From Monosiga brevicollis MX1 (lineage: Eukaryota; Opisthokonta; Choanoflagellata; Craspedida; Salpingoecidae): a DNA stretch of 64,000 nt. A program made the position numbers and the translations under genes. This document shows, piece after piece, positions 56,028-64,000 of the stretch. Positions within the stretch are counted from its first letter, which is position 1, and every line of letters starts with the position of its first letter. The notes under the pieces are model-generated. The model was not told the origin of the DNA. It made no database searches and saw nothing but the letters and a program-made list of their open reading frames with translations. The stretch is from NCBI RefSeq assembly GCF_000002865.3, contig NW_001865073.1:268780-332779 (forward strand). Reading direction: 5' to 3'.

Positions 56028-57124
56028 GAAACTAGACATCCTCAAAGCACCGAAATGCTTTTTTCACCCGTTCGTCCACATTCACCGTGCCCGACACCAA
56101 GCCTGTCGCCATCATGGCGCGTGTCGCATGTGTGGCGTGCTGGTTAGCTGAAGAATCGCTCGTCAACCTGACTTTTGAATTTTGGCACTCTATCATTTTC
56201 GTATATTTTCGCACCTCTTTTCCCCTCAATTTCAATTCAAAACTTTTTTTTCACATCATCACAATAGTATTATAGCAGGCCTCTGGATGTATCACTCTCT
56301 GCGCCATCCCCTATTATTAGAAGAACGATGGGCGGTGAAACAATGGGTTAAAGCATCATCACACACAAACGTTAGTGGTTGACGTTGACGCGGTGTCCAT
56401 CCACCCCTTTCGGTAGCACTTGCTGGCTAGACTTTGCGTCTCTTCTCTGATTCTTGGTGCAAAAGACACTTGTTCTCTGAATTTTGCTTATTTTTGCCTT
56501 GGTTGTGGGGCCACCACAGACACACATCTCTATAACCGTAGCGGTTTCGGTTCGCGTCTCTGGCTCGATCCGATTTGACTGATCGACGCGTTGAATTTTC
56601 CCCTCGGACTTCCAGCTGCCGCTCAAGACTTTCTAAAGAGCTGCCGCTGCTCAAGGGGACAAAACGACCTGACCAGCTCGGGCTCGGGCCGCCCATCGCC
56701 GAATAACTTCCCTTCACCGTACGTGCATTCGTCTGCTAGGCAGGTGCTCAGAAAGTTACACTCAAAAGTGAGGGCCCACGACCACGGCCTCCACATGTCG
56801 CTCAACCCTTGGCGTTGTCTCAACCCGGGCCCACAAACAGGAGCAAGGCCAAGGATTCGATTGCTTGAGCACACGTTTGATTGGTGTCCCCTACACTATC
56901 CCAGCCGGTAAGGTGCTGCGTACAACACTCATGGCGTGCACAGGCTTTGACTTGTCATGATCCGGGCCTATAGCCTGCGATTGAGCCGACCCGTCGAGCT
57001 CGTGTACCACTCGCCTCATGCCCCATTCTTGGCTCCCCTCTTGATACTCCTCCTGTGCATCCAAATTGCTGCAGCACCTACGCGCGTGGCCGGTTCATGC
57101 CGTTCCACTCTGCACAGCACCATC
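56028..57124. other. Intergenic, threonine aldolase to giant mosaic gene
   Basis: 1.1 kb with no supported gene. An in-frame ATG at 56957 would extend the next protein by 56 residues that include a second hydrophobic stretch, so part of this may be 5' leader or alternative N-terminus. Confidence 0.55.
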
Positions 57125-60100
57125 ATGCTTGCAATGCGGGCGCGAGTGTGCCGGCGAGCAGCGCTGGTTTTGCTCGTTTTTCTAGGGCTAGCTCAAACAG
57201 CAAGTAGGTTCTTTTTGCAAAACGTATCTGTCGGCCTCATTGGCATCCATGGGCTCACGCTTCCCTGCTCTGCGCCACACCATCAATAATAGATGCTTGC
57301 ACAGATGCCGCGACCGCCTGCCTGAACGGCGGCAGCTGTAGCAGCGACGTCTGTACATGCCCTGCCGGCTACAGCGGTGATCGGTGCCAGACTCTCGATG
57401 ACTGCTTTGCTGCTGAAGCCTACTGGTGGGCTAGAACCGGGGTGACTACCTCCGTTTGCGAGAATGGTGGCATCTGTGACTATGAAACCGGCCAGTGTGA
57501 TTGCCTTCTTTCCTATACAGGCACCATGTGTGAGGTTGCAGTAAGCCCGTGCGACAGGCTGGGGCAGCCCTGCCAAAATGGCGCCACTTGCAACGATCAG
57601 ACTGACGGCTATAGCTGTTCTTGTGCCTTTGGTTATACGGGTGCCAACTGCACGGTGATCGTTGACCTTTGCGCCAGCAATCCCTGTGTGAACGGCGGTA
57701 CCTGCTCGCAGTCAGCCGCTGGTTCATACGAGTGCAGTTGTTCCACCGGTTGGACTGGTGACGACTGCGAGGAAGACATCGATGAATGTGCCAGTGCACC
57801 GTGCAAGAATGGTGGCTCGTGCTCGCAGCCGGTCGTGGGCGCCTTTGCCTGTGCGTGTACCGCCGGCTACTCGGGCCCAACCTGCGAATCAGGTAAGCTT
57901 TGTCGCTCCTTGACCCATCGGACCAGCTTTCAAGCCTTGCCGTACAACTAACCATATCTTTCTGCGAATGTGCCGTTAGAGTGCCCGGACAACTGCTATG
58001 AATGTACCTTGGACGACGTTTGCACATCCTGCAATGACTATTATTATCTATATGAGGGCACCTGCGTGGCAAGCTGCCCGGTTGGTATTCCTGATGCCTA
58101 CGGCTCTCTTGGCTCGGCATCCGGCCGTGAGTGTGGGCGATGGGTGGGCACACCCAGCAAGGACTCGTACCTTTTTCACTCGACCGTCACCCCTAGCGAG
58201 GTGTGCACGGCGCTGGGCTTTGGCTACAACGACCAGTTGGTCGAGACAGCTCGTGTGACGGCCCGGCGCGATGTTTGCCGCATCTGGTATCCCAACGGTG
58301 TCTTGGAAGACAAAGCTCCCACGACCTGCGATGACAACGAGCCATACATCCTTACCCAGGAGTGCCTGACGACTTGCAATGCAAACTGCGATGAGTGCGA
58401 CACGTCACAGACCTGCCGTGTCTGTGCGTCAGGCTACGTCCTGTCGACAACTCAAGAATGCGTGCTACCGACAGAGTGTGGTTCTGGAACCTATGGGGAC
58501 TTGGACGCGGGAGTCTGCACAGGTGCGTCCTTCTTCGTTCTCTCCACGACTGGCTTGTCATTCAGCTTGAAGCACTATGTCCTGCCATGCTTGCACCCGA
58601 TCAACCCGACCCATGCATCTCGTGTCTCACACGTTGTTTGTCCCGACGATCCGCCCTGCAGCTTGCAGTTCCTGCTTGGAGGGGACTTTTGCCAGCACGC
58701 CATGTGCTGCCACAAGCGATGCCGTTTGCTCTGCATGGACTGCTTGCGCTGACGGGCAGCTGCAGGTCGTGGCGCCTACGGCCACCTCCGATCGCATTTG
58801 CCAAGATTGCGCTGCCTGCGCCAATAATCAATACATCGAGACGCCCTGCCACCTCGAGGACGGCGCCTTTGTCGATACGACCTGTCGTGCGTGCACTGCC
58901 TGCGCGGCTGGCCAAAGCTACCAAGTGGCGCCGTGCACTGCCACTTCCAACCGACAATGTGAAACCTGCTCGCAATGCGAGGAGGGCTATTATCTAACAC
59001 AGGCGTGTGCCTACGCGGATACCGTGTGCTCACCGGTGACACCATGCGCATCTGACCAATATATCATCGTTCCTGCCGGCGCCTTTCGAGATCAGATCTG
59101 CGCCGACGTGGCTGAGTGCAGTAGCTCCCAATACGAAATACAAGGTCCAACAGCCACGTCTAATCGTGTATGCTTTGATGTCACAAGCTGCTCAAGCGCC
59201 CAGTATGAGCAGGTTGCGCCCACACCGACTAGCGATCGGGTCTGCCGAACCTGCTTCAGCTGCCCCGCCGAACACTACGTCTTATCACCTTGCAACGCAA
59301 CCCGCAATACTGTGTGCGCCGGGTGCAGCCTTTGCGCTGAAGATGAGTTTATTAGCACTGCATGTGCCACACACACGGATACAGAGTGCAGCCTTTGCCA
59401 AACCTGCGAGCTTGGCCAAACATATGCCGCCACCCCATGTCGCGATGATGCCGATACAGAGTGCGTGGCCTGCCAAACGTGCACGCAAAGCCAGTTTCAA
59501 ACTGCTTCCTGCACGCTTGAAGCTGACACGACCTGCGTGGACCTTACCCCATGCACTTCGTTGGAATTCGAGTCAGTACAACCTACAGCCACCTCAGACC
59601 GCACCTGCACGCCGCTCGCCGTTTGCAATTGGGCGACGCAGTACGCGGCAGTGCTCCCGACTCCAACATCAGATCGTACTTGTGCCAATGCCACTCAATG
59701 TGCGGCTGATCAGTTTCAGACGGCCCCTTTGACTCGCACCAGTGATCGGAGCTGTCAGACCGTGCGTTCCTGCGCAGCCACGGATTATCAGACGGCCCTT
59801 CCAACAGCCACAACAGATCGCCAGTGCACGCCGCTTACCACTTGCCAAAATAACGAGTACGCGCTTGTTGTTGCTACTGCCACCACGGATCGCCAATGCA
59901 CGCCGGCCACACAGTGTAGCAACACGCAGTATGCTGTTATCCCCTTGACGGCTACTGCCGACCGCCAATGCGCAGCCCTTACTGAATGTCACCTCGACTT
60001 GGAGTACGAGTCAGCCGCCCCGACTGGCACGACAGATCGGGCTTGCGAGACATATGCGGCCTGCGGCTTTACTATTGCCTTCACATCACTTCTGGGCGAA

Positions 60101-63100
60101 GCCAACAAAATATTCCCAACGGTTCTGGAAACCAGCTCGCAGCTGCTCAACATGTCCGGGGACTGCGGTCGCACCTGCTGGAGCAGTGCGCAATGCGCTG
60201 GGTTTGTCCAATGGTCCAACGAAGAATGTGTCTTGCTTCAAGCGCTGGGCGACAGTCAGGGCATCCCTTTTTCAACCACGGCCACTGTTTCCTATGCCAA
60301 ACAAGCACGGCAACAGTACGAAGCCTCAAGCAAGAGCAGCACTCAAAATCGCGTTTGTCTCGACGTTCGTGAGTGCACAGATACGCAGTTTGTCACGGCA
60401 CGCCCGACCACCACTACCGATCGAGTGTGCCAAAATCAAACCGTGTGCACGGCAGATCAATACCAAACGCGTCCACCCACTGTCACCTCTGACCGAGCCT
60501 GCACTGACCTCTCCACCTGTGTGGAGGGACAAGAGTGGGTCATTGTCCGCGCAACGGCTACAACTGACCGCCAATGCGGCGACCTCACCGAGTGCGGTAC
60601 CAATGAGTTTGCCAGCGTTTTGCCGACTCTAACCACGGACCGCGTGTGCAGTACCGTCTCCGTCTGCGATAACGAAACAGAGTTTGAACTTTACGCTCCG
60701 ACAACCACCAGTGATCGTCAATGTCAAGTCATTCAATCCTGCACCAGTACCCAGTATACGACCGCTGAGCCCACGGTCACCAGCGATCGCGTCTGTCTTC
60801 CCCTCACACGTTGCAACAGTACCTCGGAATATCAATCGATGGCTCCGACACCCACGAGTGATCGAGCGTGCTCTGCCATTACTGTTTGCACGGATAGTGA
60901 GTTTGCTGCGCAGCGGCCCACCGCCACGAGCAATCGCATCTGTACGGCTCTGACCGAGTGTGAAGCAGAAACTGAATACGAGCGTACCGGCCCCTCTGCC
61001 ACGACAGACCGTGTGTGCCAAACATTGACGCAATGTGACCTGACGCGGCAGTACATTGATCGCGTCGCCACTTGGTCCAGTGACCGCGTCTGCGCCAACC
61101 TAACGACCTGCGCAGAGAATGAATATCAGAGCCTCGCCAAAACAGCAACCTCCGATCGCTCGTGCTCCGCTTGTTCGCAATGCGCAACTGACGGCAGTGT
61201 TTATCAAGCGCAGGCATGCAGTGCCACTGCCGATGCAACATGCCTTGATTGCCCTTGTGAGCAGGGTGCACCCTGCACGCAAAGCGGAAATGGCTATCAG
61301 TGTGAGTGCCCGGCAGGTTACACGGGCGTAAACTGTGAGGTAGACATCAACGAGTGCGCGGATGTGCCTTGCTCCTTTGGTTCCACATGTGTCAACCTGG
61401 TGGCAAATTACTCTTGTGTCTGCTGGGCAGGATTGTCCGGGCCCGACTGCGAGATTATGGAGGATTGCAACGCATACCGCTATGATATCTTCGTGTCTAC
61501 GGGCTTGCGCATTGACCCGTGCATGAATGGCGGCTCCTGTCAACCTTCTGGATCTTGCTCGTGTGCCATGGGCTACACTGGCTCCGCATGTGAGATTGAC
61601 ATTGACGAGTGTGCAGATGAGCCCTGCTTGAATGGCGGACAGTGTGAAGACGGCATCGGCAGCTACTCGTGTACCTGCGCCGAGGGCTTTGAGGGAGACG
61701 ACTGCGAAATTAATATCGACGACTGCGAGAATAACAACTGCGCCATGGGCAGCACCTGTGTGGACGGTATTAACAGCTACACGTGCGCATGTGTGCCTGG
61801 CTACACCGGCATCTTCTGTGATGAGGATATTGATGAGTGCGAACCGGTCCCGTGTCACAATGGGGCCACCTGCACCGAGGGCATCAACACGTTCACATGC
61901 ACCTGTGCCTCGGGTTTTGGTGGCTCGCTATGCGATGTGGTGTGCCCGACCGACTGCGGTGCATGTGACGCCAACGGAGTTTGCTCGTCTTGCGTCAACT
62001 CCAAATATCTACAGGAGGGCGGTTGCGTGGACCTTTGCACGGATGGTTCCATGGCTAACCCCTATGCTGCCGGCGTTTCGACCTCGGGCCGCGTGTGCGG
62101 CTACTGGGAGGGCACACCAACGCGAAGTGGCTACTACTATCACAACACTTGGACGGCCGAGAACCTCTGCCAGGACATTGGCTTCATTGGCGCCGACACC
62201 ACATTTGCGGTCCAAACCAGGCGTCGCGACGTTTGCCAAATCTGGTACCCCTATGGGTTGCGCGAACTTACCACGCCGCCCTGCAATGACAACGAACCGT
62301 ACATCCTTCGCTTGCGGTGCCTGACCGCTTGTAATGACTCTGCTTGTGCCAGCTGCGAGCGGGATCAGACGTGTCTCGCCTGCCAAGCACCAACTGTCTT
62401 GATTGATGACGAATGCACAACTTATTCCTCGTGCACAAGCAACGGTGATTCTTACGTCGCAATCAATCCCATGGATGGCACGACATCTTGCTTGACCTGC
62501 ACTGATTGTTTGGAGTCTGAGTTTGAAACAGCTGCGTGCGATGTGACTAGCGACCGCTCGTGCAGTGCTATCCGCGCGCCGTGTGCAAACGATGAATACG
62601 AGTCGGCAGAGCCCACAGCAACAACAGACCGGGAATGCACACCATGCCCGACTTGCCCTGCTGGCACGTATCGAACTGCTTCATCCTGCGAATGTGCCAC
62701 AATCACAGCGTGCTTGGCTAGCGAATTCGAAACAACTGCGCCGACTGCAACCTCCAATCGCGAGTGCGCGCCGCGTCAGGTCTGCGATGAAGATGGCGAG
62801 TATGAGTATGATGAGGGTACGGCGACCTCCGATCGCACTTGCTGCGCTCTGGGTTACGGTGGTTCCGCCTGTGATGAGCGACTGGTCTGCCCATCAGATA
62901 ACACTTGCGATTCATCCCGAGCGTTTTGTAACGCATCAACTCCCGACGACTACGCTTGCGTGTGTTACGCGGGCCTCACCGGCCCGAACTGTGCGATGGT
63001 GGAGAACTGCGCGGCTGCCATGTTCGACGCTTTCCAGCGGTCAGGCGCACGCATCAGTCCTTGTCAAAATGGTGGCACCTGTTTAACATCGAGTGGTCTT

Positions 63101-64000
63101 TGCCAGTGTACCGACTCGTACACAGGCTCGGCCTGTGAAACGCTGATCACGACCACGACCTCCACGACCACCACTACTTCCACGACCACCACTACTTCCA
63201 CGACCACCACTACTTCCACAACCTCCACCACTTCCACCACTTCCACCACTTCCACCACCTCCACTGTGCAAGCAAGGACGTCTACCGTGATGGAAACTAC
63301 TTCTGCATCGCCTGCAACATCGTCTGGCACGAGTGTTCCGTTATCCACAACCTCAGAAACAACCATTTCCACGAGTGTGCCCGTGACATCTTCATCCTCG
63401 TCGGCTTCGACTACGAGCTTTGACACCACAACAAGTTTGCGCACAACTACTTTGACAGTTTCCTCAACCGCCACCTCCTCGACAACTGCAGCTGGACGGA
63501 CATCAACCACAGCCTCTATCGAAACGACGGCTGGCCCATCTTCATCCAGCACCTCTGCCGACACTGTTTCAACCTTGAGTACTGTGCTCACGTCAACAAT
63601 GCATGATGCCACAACCACATCCAATTCTTTCACAACTACCACTGCAGCAACAACGACGGCGGCGGCAACGACAACGGTCATGATTTCCACCGCCACCACG
63701 TCCGCCACCACGTCCGCCACCACGTCCGCCACCACGTCCGCCACCATATCTACCACGGAGGAAGTTGATGCTCCTGCTGTTCCGGGGTATGCACTGCGTT
63801 ACCATAGCTTGCCCATGGCGAGCGAACGGTTAATTTTCTCGACAGCCTTTGATGACGCAGCTCGCATTGAGTCGGTGCAAAATGTTGAGCCAGTTTCATG
63901 CGGCGCTCTTTGCAGTGCAAATGCCGAGTGCCTGGGCTTTGTCGTCTGGACTGTCAGTTTTGATGCTGGTGATATCAACTGCGTGCTTTTGCGTTCTTTG
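57125..64000 (+). CDS. Giant EGF / furin-like / TNFR-like mosaic surface protein, 3' end off window
   Basis: This is a large extracellular protein, probably secreted or membrane-anchored. ATG at 57125 starts a signal peptide (RAALVLLVFLGLAQTAS). Exons: 57125-57203, 57293-57892 (five EGF-like domains, e.g. CLNGGSC, DIDECASAPCKNGG), 57980-58522 (furin-like cysteines plus a module ending DNEPYIL) and 58662-64000, a single open exon of over 5.3 kb. That exon holds first TNFR-type cysteine repeats with the signature PTxTSDRxC, more than twenty copies (58.7-61.2 kb), interrupted by an apple/PAN-like segment (about 60080-60250, CGRTCWSSAQCAGF). Then come calcium-binding-type EGF domains (61.25-61.93 kb, DINECAD, DIDECAD), a second copy of the furin-like module (61.94-62.41 kb), more TSDR repeats, two EGF-like units and a Thr/Ser mucin-like stretch (63.15-63.76 kb), then a second PAN-like start (CGALCSANAECLGF). 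There is no stop by 64000. The ligand and membrane anchor are unknown. Confidence 0.87.
63150..63762 (+). repeat. Thr/Ser-coding minisatellites (mucin-like stalk)
   Basis: Tandem short units, such as an 18-base unit around 63160-63215 and a 12-base CACGTCCGCCAC-type unit around 63688-63742, encode Thr/Ser-rich protein within the giant mosaic gene. Dense Thr/Ser without Cys is the hallmark of O-glycosylated stalks. Confidence 0.85.

Noticed and set aside
63064-63756. Minus-strand open frame rich in Val, Glu and Asp
   Set aside because: It is the complement of the Thr/Ser mucin-like repeats in the giant mosaic gene.

Overview
The window is nuclear DNA of a single-celled eukaryote closely related to animals. 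A choanoflagellate such as Monosiga brevicollis fits best. This is inferred from gene content: intron-dense genes, mostly short introns with GT/AG ends, GC-rich coding sequence, receptor tyrosine kinases with hyalin-repeat (HYR) and cysteine-rich ectodomains, and a giant EGF/TNFR-type mosaic protein beside conserved housekeeping genes. No rRNA, tRNA, CRISPR array, transposon or virus-derived element was recognised. There is one assembly gap (1253-1513).

Layout. (1) 1-20710, minus strand: three receptor tyrosine kinase genes in tandem, head to tail (called A, B and C here), each separated by about 1.3 kb. Each encodes a signal peptide, EGF-like and cysteine-rich modules, HYR domains and a cytoplasmic tyrosine kinase; B and C show a clear membrane segment and a tail, while A's membrane segment is probably in the gap and its C-terminus is off the window. 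(2) 22117-38853: RMND5/Gid2 RING ligase subunit (+), fucose-1-phosphate guanylyltransferase FPGT (-), a Ser/Thr kinase (+), a probable TFIIF beta subunit (-), the GID4 substrate receptor (+) and a PX-SH3 protein (+). Two subunits of one ubiquitin ligase (GID/CTLH) thus lie 10 kb apart. (3) 40639-56027: WDR5 (+), the WASH-complex scaffold WASHC2/FAM21 (-), eIF3 subunit C (-) and low-specificity L-threonine aldolase (+). (4) 57125-64000: the start of a very large secreted or cell-surface protein (+) built of EGF, furin-like, TNFR-like and apple-like modules with a Thr/Ser-rich stretch. It runs off the window and includes a single exon longer than 5.3 kb.

Simple repeats are prominent: GA/CT tracts of about 100 bases at four places, a 248-base CA tract, long poly-A/T tracts, and a degenerate telomere-type CCCTAA repeat that forms much of a 120-base FPGT intron.

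Exon limits come from reading splice sites and protein continuity by eye. Those given to the base are places where frame and GT/AG agree; those marked approximate are not resolved.
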